The notes: generated from the letters alone by a model not told the origin. Positions 15,601 to 24,472 are shown, numbered from the stretch's first letter. The stretch: DNA of 64,000 nt from Streptomyces microflavus (GCF_014650075.1 NZ_BMUG01000007.1:372001-436000), one strand, 5' to 3'. Program-made: numbers and translations.

Positions 15601-16815
15601 TCACGCCGCGTGCAGCGCCAGCGTCGGGGAGAGGCGGGACGCCCGGACCGCCGGGTAGAGGCCCGCCACCGTGCCGATCACCAGCGTCGCGCCGAAGCCT
15701 CCGCCGACCGCCCACAGCGGGACCACCCACGGCAGCCCGCCGGAGTGCGCGTACACCCCCGTGGCCGCCGCGCCCAGCGCCACCCCCGCCAGGCCGCCGA
15801 GGCCGGACAGCATCAGGGACTCCGTGACGAACTGGATGCGGATCTGGCCCCGGGTCGCGCCCAGCGAGCGGCGCAGGCCGATCTCGTACCGGCGCTCCAG
15901 GACCGAGATGATCATGGTGTTGGCCACCCCGACCCCGCCGACCAGCAGCGCGATGCCGCCCAGGCCCAGCAGCAGACTGCTGAACGCCCCCTCGGTCGCC
16001 GCCTTCGCGCGGAGCGCCGACGACGGGTCGGTCACCTTGACGTTCTGCGGGTTCTGCGGGTCGACCGTCGCCGCCATCACCTTGCGTACGTCCTGCACCG
16101 CCGCGTCGTCCGACCGCTCGTACACCGACGTCGGGTGGCCCTCGAAGCCCAGCAGGCGCTTCGCGCCCTCCCAGCCGACCAGGGCGGAGCGTTCGATCTC
16201 CGGGGCGAGCGGGAGCGGGGCGAGGATGCCGGTGACCGTGAAGTACCGGTCACCTATCCATACCTGCTGCCCCGGCTTCGTGATGCCCAGGCGTTCGGCG
16301 GAGACATGGCCGAGTACGACGGAGGGGTAGCGGCCGGTCGCCGCGTTGAGCCAGCTGCCGCTGCTGACCTCGCCGCGCAGCACGCGGAGCAGGTCGGCCG
16401 TCGTCGCCCTGACCGCGATCCCGCCCGTATCGCCCTCGTCGATCTTCTCGTTGCGGCGTACGGTCGCGTCCAGGTCGGCGGTGGCCCCCACCTCCTGGAC
16501 CCCCTTGATCCGGCCCACCATCCCGACCGAGCCCTCGGGCAGTGTCACGTCCTGCCCGGCGAACATCGAGTCGCCCGGGGAGGCCACGAGGAGGTTGGTG
16601 CCCAACTTGTCCAATTCGCGGAGGAGTTGGGCCTGGCTGGAGGCGGAGATGCCGACCACCGAGATCATCGTCGCGATGCCGATGGCGATGCCCAGGGCGG
16701 AGAGCACGACCCGCATCGGGCGGCTGCGCAGGCCGGACGAGCCGACGTGGAGGACGTCCCGGGGGCCCAGCCGGGCCGCCTTGAGCCGGCCCCTGCCCCT
16801 GCCGGTGCGGCTCAC
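15601..16815 (-). CDS. MacB-like ABC transporter permease
   Basis: The 404-residue protein has the MacB/FtsX layout: one N-terminal membrane helix (VLSALGIAIGIATMISVVGI), an extracytoplasmic domain of about 200 residues, and three C-terminal helices (LLLGLGGIALLVGGVGVANT, then two more near the end). MacB-type systems move substrates from the periplasmic side using mechanical coupling, typically antimicrobial peptides, lipoproteins or toxins. It is the last gene of a four-gene minus-strand operon and its start overlaps the ATPase stop by four bases. Confidence 0.92.
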   Translation of the reverse strand: MSRTGRGRGRLKAARLGPRDVLHVGSSGLRSRPMRVVLSALGIAIGIATMISVVGISASSQAQLLRELDKLGTNLLVASPGDSMFAGQDVTLPEGSVGMVGRIKGVQEVGATADLDATVRRNEKIDEGDTGGIAVRATTADLLRVLRGEVSSGSWLNAATGRYPSVVLGHVSAERLGITKPGQQVWIGDRYFTVTGILAPLPLAPEIERSALVGWEGAKRLLGFEGHPTSVYERSDDAAVQDVRKVMAATVDPQNPQNVKVTDPSSALRAKAATEGAFSSLLLGLGGIALLVGGVGVANTMIISVLERRYEIGLRRSLGATRGQIRIQFVTESLMLSGLGGLAGVALGAAATGVYAHSGGLPWVVPLWAVGGGFGATLVIGTVAGLYPAVRASRLSPTLALHAA

Positions 16816-17600
16816 AGCTCCGCCCCCGCCGCCATGGACGGGACGGAAGGCGGGTTCCGTACGTCCGCCACCACCTCGCCGTCCCTGATCCGCACCTCGC
16901 GCGGCAGGCTCCCCGCGATCTCCGTGTCGTGCGTGATCACCGCGATCGTCGCCCCCTCCCGGTTCAGGTCCCGCAGCAGCTCCATCACCGCCGCCCCCGA
17001 CGCCGAGTCGAGCGCCCCGGTCGGTTCGTCGGCCAGCAGCAGGGCCGGTTCGCCGACGACGGCCCGCGCGATGGCGACCCGCTGCTTCTGGCCGCCCGAG
17101 AGCTGGTGCGGCTTGTGGTGCTGGCGGTCCGCGAGCCCGACCCGGTCCAGCGCCTCGGCGGCCTTGCGGCGGCGTGCGGAGCGGGGGAGGCCGGAGTAGA
17201 GCAGGCCTTCCGCCACGTTGTCGCGGGCGCTGACGCCCGGGACCAGGTGGAACGCCTGGAAGACGAAGCCCACGTGCTGGGCGCGCAGGGCGGAGAGGCG
17301 GCGGTCGGAGAGGGCCGCCACGTCGTGGCCCGCGATGTGGACGGATCCGGCGGTGGGGCGGTCCAGGGTGCCGACGATGTGCAGCAGCGTGGACTTGCCG
17401 GAGCCGGACGGGCCGACGATGGCGAGGAGTTCGCCCTCCGCCACGGTGAGGTCCACCCCGCGCAGGGCGGTGACCCCGCCCGCGTACTCCTTGGTGACGC
17501 CCCGGAGGCCGACGACCGTACGGGTGCCGTCCTCGTTCGGGACGCCCCGGAGGCCGGCGGCCGTACGGTTGCCGTCCTCGACCTCGTTCGTACCGCTCAT
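16812..17600 (-). CDS. MacB/LolD-type ABC transporter ATPase
   Basis: All nucleotide-binding motifs are intact in the 262-residue protein: Walker A GPSGSGKST, Q-loop in VGFVFQAFHLVPG, signature LSGGQKQR, Walker B LLLADEPTGALD and the H-loop ITHD. The length and the AFHLVPG sequence place it with the MacB/LolD group, agreeing with the adjacent FtsX-type permease. The first 30 residues hold a direct repeat (GLRGV...NEDGTRTVVGLRGV). Its ends overlap both neighbours by four bases. Confidence 0.95.
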   Translation of the reverse strand: MSGTNEVEDGNRTAAGLRGVPNEDGTRTVVGLRGVTKEYAGGVTALRGVDLTVAEGELLAIVGPSGSGKSTLLHIVGTLDRPTAGSVHIAGHDVAALSDRRLSALRAQHVGFVFQAFHLVPGVSARDNVAEGLLYSGLPRSARRRKAAEALDRVGLADRQHHKPHQLSGGQKQRVAIARAVVGEPALLLADEPTGALDSASGAAVMELLRDLNREGATIAVITHDTEIAGSLPREVRIRDGEVVADVRNPPSVPSMAAGAEL

Positions 17601-18655
17601 ATCTTCGGCACCCCGACCTTCATGCCCTCGCTCAGCCCGCCGCCGGACACCTCGACCCGGCCCTCGGCGAACATGCCGAGCTCCACCTTCACCTCGCGGA
17701 CCGCGGAGCCGCGTACGACCTCCACGCCGAAACCGCCGCCGGGCAGGGCCAGGAGCGCGTTCACGGGGACGGTCAGGACGTCCTTGCGGGTCTCGCCGGT
17801 GAGGTTCACCGTGACCGGTGACTGGTCGAAGCCGCCGACGTCGTCCGGCTTGTCGAAGGAGACGGTCAGCGTGACCTTGGGGCTGTTGTCCTGCGGGTCG
17901 TCGCCGGGCTTCGCGGTCCGGCCGACCGAGGAGACCGTGCCGGGCGCACTCGTGCCGTCCGGCAGATCGACACTGACCTCCGTGCCCGCCTTGGCCAACT
18001 GGCTCTCCGCCACATCCAGTTGGAAGGTGACGATGCGCTCGCTGCCGGTGGTGGTGAGGACGGGGGCACCCGGCTGGGCCAGGTCGCCCACGGCCGTCTC
18101 CACGCTCTTGATCCGGACCTTCCCCGGGGCGAACGCGATGTCCTGCGGCCCCACCTTGCCCGTCCGCTTGCTGCCCTGCGCCTTCTGCCAGCGCTTGACG
18201 GCCGCCTCGGTCAGCTCGGTGTACTCGGTGTCCGGGGTGAAGCCGGTGTAGCCGAGGGCGGCGAGGTTGCGTTCCAGCTGCTCGACGTCCCGTCCCTTGT
18301 CGCCCGCCTTCAGCGTCCGGTACATCGGGCCCGAGCCGTACATCAGCCGGACCGCCCGGCCGTCGACCTCGTACAGCCGCTCGTTCCGCTCGACGGTCGA
18401 GCCGGTGCGCGGGGTCCAGGTCAGGGTGCCCGCCGCGCCGGAGTTGATCTTGCGCTGCTTGTCGTAGCCGAGGGTTCCGTCGGCCTGGGCGCTGTCGCGC
18501 AGGTCGCCGCGCTCGACCGGGGCGGTGGCCGGCGGCAGCCCGGTGTTCCTGGAGCCAGCGGGCTCCTCGGCCCCGCCGAGCTGGGTGACCGCGATGGTCC
18601 CGGCCGTCACGGCGAGCACCGCCGCCACCGCGGCGACGACCCGTCCGCGCCTCAT
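17597..18655 (-). CDS. Membrane-fusion-like protein with peptidoglycan-binding domain
   Basis: From the ATG at 18655 the 352-residue protein has an N-terminal membrane anchor (VVAAVAAVLAVTAGTIAVT). A lipoyl/barrel-sandwich region follows, split by a PG_binding_1 domain at about residues 105-150 (AGDKGRDVEQLERNLAALGY...TEAAVKRWQ). The C-terminus carries HlyD/RND-adaptor beta-barrel strands (LDVAESQLAKAGTEVSVDLPDG...). In Gram-positives this arrangement serves as the extracytoplasmic adaptor of MacB-type exporters and ties it to the wall. Overlaps of four bases link it to the genes before and after. Confidence 0.88.
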   Translation of the reverse strand: MRRGRVVAAVAAVLAVTAGTIAVTQLGGAEEPAGSRNTGLPPATAPVERGDLRDSAQADGTLGYDKQRKINSGAAGTLTWTPRTGSTVERNERLYEVDGRAVRLMYGSGPMYRTLKAGDKGRDVEQLERNLAALGYTGFTPDTEYTELTEAAVKRWQKAQGSKRTGKVGPQDIAFAPGKVRIKSVETAVGDLAQPGAPVLTTTGSERIVTFQLDVAESQLAKAGTEVSVDLPDGTSAPGTVSSVGRTAKPGDDPQDNSPKVTLTVSFDKPDDVGGFDQSPVTVNLTGETRKDVLTVPVNALLALPGGGFGVEVVRGSAVREVKVELGMFAEGRVEVSGGGLSEGMKVGVPKI

Positions 18656-19155
18656 CGGCCCACGCTCTCGCACGCCTTGCCGGCCTTCTCGAACTTCTTC
18701 ATGTCCTCGGCCTTCAGCGCGGGGGCCGCCTGCATCGCCCCGCCCTCGAACTTCGGGTCGGGCATGTCGAAGCCGTTCTTGCGCATGCACCGGGCGAAGG
18801 CGACCATCTTGTCCTTCTCGGCCTGGGTCAGCTCCTTGGGCCCGCCGCCGACCGCCTTGTCCTGACAGGCCTTGAACGCCTTCTCCATCTCCTTCTGGCT
18901 CATGCCGCCGCCGTCCAGGGTGATGCCCACGCCCGCCTCACCCGGCTTCGGCTCGGGGATCTTCAGGCCCTGCTCCCGCAGGCACTTGCGGTGCTCCAGC
19001 GCCTGGTCCTCCTTCGTCTTCTTCGTGTCCGAGGCCGACCCGCCGCTCTTCGTCCCGCCGCCGTCGCCCGAACAGGCCGTGGCGGACAGGACGACGGTCG
19101 CGGCGAGCAGACAGGCGGCGGCCATGCCGCGCTGCCGTGCAGGGAGAAAGATCAT
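18652..19155 (-). CDS. Lipoprotein, first gene of the exporter operon
   Basis: GAGGAG lies six bases before the ATG at 19155. The 167-residue protein has a signal peptide with lipobox LSATAC (Cys 28), a Gly/Ser/Lys linker and two repeats of a short helical motif containing a single Cys: HRKCLREQGLKIPEP and FARCMRKNGFDMPDP. Those two Cys may pair. The repeat type is common in secreted actinobacterial lipoproteins found beside ABC exporters with PG-binding adaptors. As first gene of the operon it probably assists the exporter or senses its substrate; no function is established. Confidence 0.8.
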   Translation of the reverse strand: MIFLPARQRGMAAACLLAATVVLSATACSGDGGGTKSGGSASDTKKTKEDQALEHRKCLREQGLKIPEPKPGEAGVGITLDGGGMSQKEMEKAFKACQDKAVGGGPKELTQAEKDKMVAFARCMRKNGFDMPDPKFEGGAMQAAPALKAEDMKKFEKAGKACESVGR

Positions 19156-19288
19156 GAAGGGCTCCTCGTACGTTGCTGACAGGGCAGGTCCGGAACGGAC
19201 GGCCCGAGCGTGCGCGAGGAGGCGGTTTCGTTTCTCTCAGCGCCGATGCTTACACCGACGAAACATCGCTTTCGGGTACACAGGGCCC
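19156..19288. promoter_or_regulatory. Divergent promoter region, exporter and two-component system
   Basis: The 133 bases between the lipoprotein (minus) and response-regulator (plus) starts must hold both promoters. The stretch is relatively AT-rich near 19240-19280. I see no convincing direct repeat for the response regulator. The shared region suggests that the regulator controls the exporter. Confidence 0.5.
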
Positions 19289-20008
19289 ATGCGCGTGCTG
19301 GTGGTGGAGGACGAGGAATTCCTGGCGGAGATGATCGCCGAGGGGCTGCGCCGTGACGCCGTCGCGGTGGACATCGCCCCGGACGGGCCGAGCGCGCTCG
19401 AAAAGCTCCGGTTCGGCGCGTACGACGTGATGATCCTCGACCGCGACCTGCCCGGCCTGCACGGCGACGAGGTGTGCCGGCGGGTCGTCGGCGCCCGCCT
19501 GCTGACCCGGATCCTGATGCTCACCGCCTCGGGGACCGTACGGGACCGGGTGGCCGGCCTCGGGCTCGGCGCCGACGACTACCTGACCAAGCCGTTCGCG
19601 TACGACGAACTCCTCGCCCGGGTCCTCGCGCTCGGCCGCCGCTCCCGCCCCGCGCTCCCACCGGTGCTGGAGCGGGCCGGGCTGACGCTCGACACCGCCC
19701 GCCGCCAGGTCTGCCGCGACGGCCGCTACCTGTCTCTCTCCCGCAAGGAGTTCGCCGTGCTGGAGACCCTCCTGCGGGCCGAGGGCGCGGTCGTCAGCGG
19801 CGACGACCTGATCGAGGAGGTGTGGGAGGAGGACACCAGCTACCGCACCAACGCGGTCCGGGTGACCCTCTCCAAGCTCCGTACGAAACTGGGGGCGCCG
19901 CCCGTGATCGAGACCGTGCCGGGGGCCGGGTACCGCATCGGGGACGGCCCCGCGGCGGGCACGGGGAGCGGCCCCGCACCCCTGACCGGACCGGAGGACG
20001 CCCGGTGA
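19289..20008 (+). CDS. OmpR-family response regulator
   Basis: The 239-residue protein has a receiver domain with the acidic pair after VVED, phosphoacceptor Asp 51 in MILDRDLPG, the conserved Thr/Ala region LMLTASG and Lys in YLTKPF. A winged-helix output domain (about residues 130-225, LSRKEFAVLETLLRAEGAVVS... and TNAVRVTLSKLRTKLG) follows. A Gly/Pro tail ends the protein. The ATG at 19289 has only a weak Shine-Dalgarno. Its stop overlaps the histidine-kinase start. It probably regulates the divergent ABC operon. Confidence 0.95.
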   Translation: MRVLVVEDEEFLAEMIAEGLRRDAVAVDIAPDGPSALEKLRFGAYDVMILDRDLPGLHGDEVCRRVVGARLLTRILMLTASGTVRDRVAGLGLGADDYLTKPFAYDELLARVLALGRRSRPALPPVLERAGLTLDTARRQVCRDGRYLSLSRKEFAVLETLLRAEGAVVSGDDLIEEVWEEDTSYRTNAVRVTLSKLRTKLGAPPVIETVPGAGYRIGDGPAAGTGSGPAPLTGPEDAR

Positions 20009-21171
20009 ACAGCGAGCGCACCCGCCTCACCGCGCTGTACGGCGGACTCCTGGTGCTGGCCGGGGTCCTGCTCATGGGGCTCGTCTACGTGCTGGTCAGC
20101 GAGGGCCTCTACAGCAGCGTCATGACCGCGGTGGTCCCCACGGTCCCCGCTTCCGAGCTGGGCGAGTCCGCCGCCCCCGCGCTGCCGTCCTCCGACTGGG
20201 CGCAGACCACCGTCATCCAGCCCGGCCAGTACGCGGTCGCGCGGAAGGTCTCCACCGCCGCCGGGGACGCCGCCCTCAACCAGCTCCTCACCGTCTCCGG
20301 GATCTCCCTCGCCGTCTACTCGGCGCTCTCCGTCGCCCTCGCCTGGTGGATGGCGGGCCGGGTGCTGCGGCCGGTCGGCGTGATCACCGCCCGGGCCCGC
20401 CGGCTCTCCGGCTCCAACCTCCACGAGCGGATCGCGCTCCAGGCCCCGCCCGGCGAGCTCAAGGAGCTGGCCGACACCTTCGACGGGATGCTCGACCGGA
20501 TCGAGCAGCTGGTCGCCGCCCGTCAGCGGTTCGCCGCCAACGCCGCCCACGAACTGCGCACCCCGCTCGCCGTGCAGCGGGCCGCCGCCGAGATCGGTCT
20601 CGCCGACGACCCGACGCCCGAGAAGGTCGCCTGGATCCGGGACAAGCTCATCGACACCGCAGACAACAGCGAGCAGCTCATCGAGGGGCTGCTGCTCCTC
20701 GCCGTCTCCGACGAGGGGCTGCGGCGGCGCGAACGGGTCGACCTGGACGCGACCACCGCCACGGTCACCGAGGCGCTGGCGGCGGAGGCGGAGGAGCGGG
20801 CCGTCACCGTCGACGTGGAGGCCCGGCCGGTGAGCGTCCAGGGGGACCCGGTCCTGCTGGACCACCTGGTGCACAACCTGGTCGCCAACGCGCTGCGCCA
20901 CAACCACCCGGGCGGGACGGTACGGGTCCGGGTCGGCCCGGGCGGTCTGGAGGTCGCCAACACCGGGCCCGTGGTGGACCCGGCGGCCGTACCGCTGCTG
21001 TTCGAGCCGTTCCGCCGCGCGCAGGCCCGCCGCCACGCGCCGGGCGAGGGCGCGGGGCTCGGGCTCTCCATCGTGGCGTCGGTGACCCGGGCGCACGGCG
21101 GGGACATCGGCGCCACGGCGAACCCGGGCGGCGGGCTGACGGCCCGGGTGACGCTGCCCACCTGTGCCTAG
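20005..21171 (+). CDS. Sensor histidine kinase
   Basis: The GTG at 20005 overlaps the regulator's stop and has GGAGG upstream. The 388-residue protein has two membrane helices (about residues 10-32 and 92-115) flanking a 60-residue extracytoplasmic loop, a HAMP region, the H-box FAANAAHELRTPLAVQ, an N-box with NLVANALRHN and the G-box GEGAGLGLSIV. The loop is short, so it may sense an intramembrane or envelope signal such as a peptide antibiotic, in line with the adjacent MacB-type exporter. Confidence 0.95.
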   Translation: MNSERTRLTALYGGLLVLAGVLLMGLVYVLVSEGLYSSVMTAVVPTVPASELGESAAPALPSSDWAQTTVIQPGQYAVARKVSTAAGDAALNQLLTVSGISLAVYSALSVALAWWMAGRVLRPVGVITARARRLSGSNLHERIALQAPPGELKELADTFDGMLDRIEQLVAARQRFAANAAHELRTPLAVQRAAAEIGLADDPTPEKVAWIRDKLIDTADNSEQLIEGLLLLAVSDEGLRRRERVDLDATTATVTEALAAEAEERAVTVDVEARPVSVQGDPVLLDHLVHNLVANALRHNHPGGTVRVRVGPGGLEVANTGPVVDPAAVPLLFEPFRRAQARRHAPGEGAGLGLSIVASVTRAHGGDIGATANPGGGLTARVTLPTCA

Positions 21172-21181
21172 GGGCCGGGAC

Positions 21182-21937
21182 TCAGTGGCGGTAGAAGATC
21201 CGCTCGCGGTACTCCGTCATGACCCGGCCGTTCCAGTCGTGGCCGCCGTCGACGTTCCCCGACCGCAGGAGCGGCGGCTCGATGCCGCGGGCCACCAGCT
21301 GTTCGGCCGCCGCCGCCATCATCGACTGCATGATCGCGCTGGTCACCACGGTGGAGGCCGGGGCGAAGGGGGCCTCGATGCCGGGGGCGGTCAGCTCCGC
21401 GTCCCCGATCGCGATCTTGCTGTCCAGGACGATGTCGCAGTGGTCGCGCAGGAAGCCGCCCGAGGTGTGCCGGGAGCGGGTGTTCTCCGCGTACGCCACC
21501 GAGGTGACGCCGATGACCTTCAGCCCGAGGGCCCGGGCGTTCTGGGCCATCTCGACCGGGAGCGCGTTGCGGCCGGAGAGCGAGATGATCACGAGCACGT
21601 CGCCGGCGGCCGCGGGGCTGGAGTCCAGGACCGCCGAGGCCAGCCCGTCCACCCGCTCCAGCGCGGAGCCGAGCGTGGCGGGCATGACGTCCACGCCGGT
21701 GGTGCCGGGCACCGTGAGCAGGTTCATCAGGGCCAGTCCGCCCGCCCGGTAGACGACGTCCTGGGCGGCGAGGGAGGAGTGCCCGGCGCCGTACGCGAAG
21801 AGCCGGCCGCCCGCCTCGACCGTGTCGGCGATGGCCGCCCCGGCGGCCGCGATGGAGCCCGCCTCCTCGTCCCGTACCCGCTGGAGCAGGCCGATCGCCG
21901 CATCGAAGAACTGACCGGCCAGCTTGCTGTCGCTCAT
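21182..21937 (-). CDS. SIS-domain sugar isomerase-like protein
   Basis: The 251-residue protein begins at ATG 21937. The SIS fold shows the phosphosugar-binding pattern: GGRLFAYGAGHSSLAAQDVVYR near the start and VLVIISLSGRNALPVEMAQNARALGLKV in the middle, with Ser/Gly-rich loops that bind sugar phosphates. It resembles the UPF0309 group, thought to act on amino-sugar phosphates. It converges with the histidine kinase gene (10 bases apart) and is divergent from the DesR-like gene, the order I recall beside desR in S. coelicolor. Confidence 0.85.
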   Translation of the reverse strand: MSDSKLAGQFFDAAIGLLQRVRDEEAGSIAAAGAAIADTVEAGGRLFAYGAGHSSLAAQDVVYRAGGLALMNLLTVPGTTGVDVMPATLGSALERVDGLASAVLDSSPAAAGDVLVIISLSGRNALPVEMAQNARALGLKVIGVTSVAYAENTRSRHTSGGFLRDHCDIVLDSKIAIGDAELTAPGIEAPFAPASTVVTSAIMQSMMAAAAEQLVARGIEPPLLRSGNVDGGHDWNGRVMTEYRERIFYRH

Positions 21938-22136
21938 CGGGAAGGGCCCTTTCGGCAGGGTGGGAATGGCTGTGCCGCGGATCACGTTGCGGTCTGGACC
22001 AGTGGCCTGTCAATAGCGCCCGGCGGCCTCCGTCGCACGGCCTTCGGCCGGGGCGGCACGGTTGTCGGCGCTATGCGTCAGAATTGGTGCAGGGCCATCG
22101 CACGACGATTTTCTGTCACAGCATCGAGGGGCACGT

Positions 22137-22829
22137 ATGTCCGGACTGATCGACACCACGGAGATGTATCTCCGCACCATCCTCGAACTCGAAGAGGAAG
22201 GCGTGGTCCCCATGCGCGCCCGGATCGCCGAACGGCTGGACCAGAGCGGTCCGACGGTCAGCCAGACGGTGGCCCGCATGGAGCGCGACGGCCTGGTCCA
22301 GGTGGCGGGCGACCGCCACCTGGAGCTGACCGAGGAGGGCCGCCGCCTCGCGACGCGTGTGATGCGCAAGCACCGGCTCGCCGAGTGCCTGCTGGTCGAC
22401 GTGATCGGCCTGGAGTGGGAGCAGGTCCACGCCGAGGCCTGCCGCTGGGAGCACGTGATGAGCGAGGCCGTGGAGCGGCGGGTGCTGGAGCTGCTGCGCC
22501 ACCCGACGGAGTCTCCGTACGGGAATCCCATCCCGGGCCTGGAGGAGCTGGGCGAGAAGGCCGAGGCCGACCCGTTCCTGGACGACTCCATGGTGAGCCT
22601 GGCCGAGCTCGACCCGGGCTCGGAGGGCAAGACCGTGGTCGTGCGCCGGATCGGGGAGCCGATCCAGACGGACGCCCAGCTGATGTACACGCTGCGGCGG
22701 GCCGGGGTCCAGCCCGGTTCGGTGGTCAGCGTGACGGAGTCGCCCGGCGGGGTGCTGGTCGGTTCCAGCGGGGAGGCGGCCGAGCTGGACGCCGAGGTGG
22801 CCTCGCACGTGTTCGTCGCCAAGCGCTGA
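22137..22829 (+). CDS. desR: Iron-dependent DtxR-family repressor (DesR/DmdR1-like)
   Basis: The ATG at 22137 follows GAGGGG. The 230-residue protein has the full DtxR plan: winged helix (residues 20-60, ARIAERLDQSGPTVSQTVARMERDGLV), a metal-binding and dimer domain with the Cys in LEWEQVHAEACRWEHVMSE plus flanking His and Glu ligands, and a C-terminal SH3-like domain. With ferrous iron it represses siderophore and iron-uptake genes at iron boxes. Size and context match DesR/DmdR1 of S. coelicolor. No iron box is visible at its own promoter. Confidence 0.9.
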   Translation: MSGLIDTTEMYLRTILELEEEGVVPMRARIAERLDQSGPTVSQTVARMERDGLVQVAGDRHLELTEEGRRLATRVMRKHRLAECLLVDVIGLEWEQVHAEACRWEHVMSEAVERRVLELLRHPTESPYGNPIPGLEELGEKAEADPFLDDSMVSLAELDPGSEGKTVVVRRIGEPIQTDAQLMYTLRRAGVQPGSVVSVTESPGGVLVGSSGEAAELDAEVASHVFVAKR

Positions 22830-22844
22830 CGCCTTTGGCGTCGG

Positions 22845-23040
22845 GGGGTCTGGGGGCTCCCCGGGGCGTGCGTGGACGTTCGGGGCGTCGGCCCCCGGGG
22901 CGGGGGGTTCCGTCCTCAAACGCCGGACGGGCTTGAGTGGGCCCGGACGGGCTGGAGAGTGGGCCCGGACGGGCTGGGGTGGGCCCGGAACGGCTTGAGT
23001 GGGCCCGGACCGGCTGGCGTGGGCTCCGGAATGGGCCGAA
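22845..23040. repeat. Composite intergenic repeat with tandem array
   Basis: A G-rich block (GGGGGTCTGGGGGCTCCCC) is followed by CCTCAAACGCCGGACGGGCT, a motif spread widely in Streptomyces intergenic DNA and present again near 46.2 kb. Next come four or five imperfect copies of GTGGGCCCGGACGGGCTT-like units of 18-23 bases (about 22935-23030). It is in the 734-bp gene-free stretch 22830-23563. Confidence 0.7.
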
Positions 23041-23260
23041 TCGCAGCGGGCGGGCGGATCGCGTGCCAGGCTGAGGCCAGGCATATGACCTGAGGGTGCC
23101 GGACCGGATGCGGTCGGCACGGTCGGGGAGGGAGCAGGGGATGCGCCCGTCGTACCGGCACGCCCGCCGCCCGGTGGCTGCCGCGGTCCTGGATGCCCTG
23201 GTCAGGGGCGGTTCGGCGACGGCCCGGCCGTCCTCTGCCATCGTTGTCGTGGACAAGGGT

Positions 23261-23290
23261 CGGCCCCGGCGCCCTGAGGCGCCGGGGCCG
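23261..23290. terminator. Strong 13-bp hairpin
   Basis: CGGCCCCGGCGCC-CTGA-GGCGCCGGGGCCG is a perfect stem with a 4-base loop. It lies 430 bases after the DesR-like gene and 270 before the alpha/beta-hydrolase, inside otherwise gene-free DNA. Stability is terminator-like, though no T-tract follows. What it terminates is unclear; a short unannotated transcript upstream is possible. Confidence 0.6.
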
Positions 23291-23563
23291 GTCCTCCCCT
23301 GTGCTGACCTGGAGCCCCGAGCTCTCAAGGTCACTCCCCACGGACCCCTGTCCCCGAGCGGTCCGTCTCCCGTTGAAGATCTCCCCAGGGCGGCCGACGG
23401 CAATCCTCGCCGCGTGTCACTCGAACGTGGGGTGTTGAGCGGCGTATCCCGGTTTTCGAATAGGAGTTCGATAGTCTGGCGTGACGCGACCACGCGGTGA
23501 TGCGCGGCCGTGCGGCGATCGACGGCCCATGGTGATCGAGGACCAGAAGGGGGTGCCAGGACT

Positions 23564-24472
23564 ATGGTGCGGCGCATCGATGTGACCGGAGCCGACGGCG
23601 TACGCCTCGCGGCGTGGGAGTTCGCGGATCCGCCCAAGGAGCGTGCGGGGACGGACGGCGGGGGAGCAGACCGCGCCCCCGGTGTCTTACTGCTCCACGG
23701 GCTCATGGGCCGGGCCTCCCACTGGGCCCCCACCGCCCGCTGGCTCGCCGAGCGGTACCGCGCGGTCGGCCTCGACCAGCGGGGCCACGGCCGCAGCGAC
23801 AAGCCGGCCGAAGGCCCGTACACCCGTGACGCCTACGTCGCCGACGCCGAGGCCGCGATCGAACAGCTCGGCCTCGGCCCCGTCACCGTCGTCGGCCACG
23901 CCATGGGGGCGCTCACCGGCTGGCAGCTCGCCGCCAAGCGCCCCGACCTGGTCCGGGCCGTCGTCATCTGCGACATGCGGGCCTCCGCCCTCGGGGCGGC
24001 CTCGCAGCGCGAGTGGAGCGACTGGTTCGACTCCTGGCCGCTGCCCTTCGCCACCCTCGCCGACGTACGGAAGTGGTTCGGCGAGGACGACCCGTGGGTG
24101 GAGCGGCCGAACCCGTCGCGCGGCGAGTTCTACGCCGAGGTGATGGCGGAGTGCGAGGACGGCTGGCGCCCGGTCTTCTCCCGCGGCCAGATGCTTCGCT
24201 CCCGCGCCACCTGGGTCTTCGACGCCCACTGGGAGGAGCTGACCCAGGTGCGCTGCCCCACCCTGGTGCTGCGCGGGCTCGACGGGGAGCTGGGCCGGGC
24301 CGAGGCGCAGGAGATGGTCCGGGTCCTGCCCCGCGGCCAGTACGCGGAGGTGGCGGACGCGGGCCACCTCGTCCACTACGACCAGCCGGAGGGCTGGCGG
24401 GCGGCGGTGGAGCCGTTCCTGGAACAGCTGGCCGAGGACACCCGGGGCGACCGGGAGCCGGTCGCCCCGTAG
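23564..24472 (+). CDS. Alpha/beta-fold hydrolase-like protein, Ser nucleophile absent
   Basis: The 302-residue protein has the alpha/beta-hydrolase fold: oxyanion segment VLLLHGLMGRASHW, the LDQRGHGRSDKP loop, the elbow VVGHAMGALTGW and the late His in VADAGHLVHYDQPEGW. The elbow residue that should be Ser (GHSMG) is Ala 113, read from an unambiguous GCC codon. Without a nucleophile a normal esterase mechanism is not possible, so it may be a non-hydrolytic family member, a binding protein, or use another residue. An insertion of Gly/Ala (residues 25-38) precedes the first strand. Confidence 0.85.
   Translation: MVRRIDVTGADGVRLAAWEFADPPKERAGTDGGGADRAPGVLLLHGLMGRASHWAPTARWLAERYRAVGLDQRGHGRSDKPAEGPYTRDAYVADAEAAIEQLGLGPVTVVGHAMGALTGWQLAAKRPDLVRAVVICDMRASALGAASQREWSDWFDSWPLPFATLADVRKWFGEDDPWVERPNPSRGEFYAEVMAECEDGWRPVFSRGQMLRSRATWVFDAHWEELTQVRCPTLVLRGLDGELGRAEAQEMVRVLPRGQYAEVADAGHLVHYDQPEGWRAAVEPFLEQLAEDTRGDREPVAP

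Noticed and set aside
22062-22136. Longer N-terminus of the iron regulator
   Set aside because: In-frame codons upstream of the ATG are not family-like, and GAGGGG is correctly placed for the ATG at 22137.
23141-23500. Small plus-strand gene starting at ATG 23141 (GGAGGG upstream)
   Set aside because: A reasonable ribosome site exists, but the frame crosses a 13-bp perfect hairpin and shows no domain; left as unproven.
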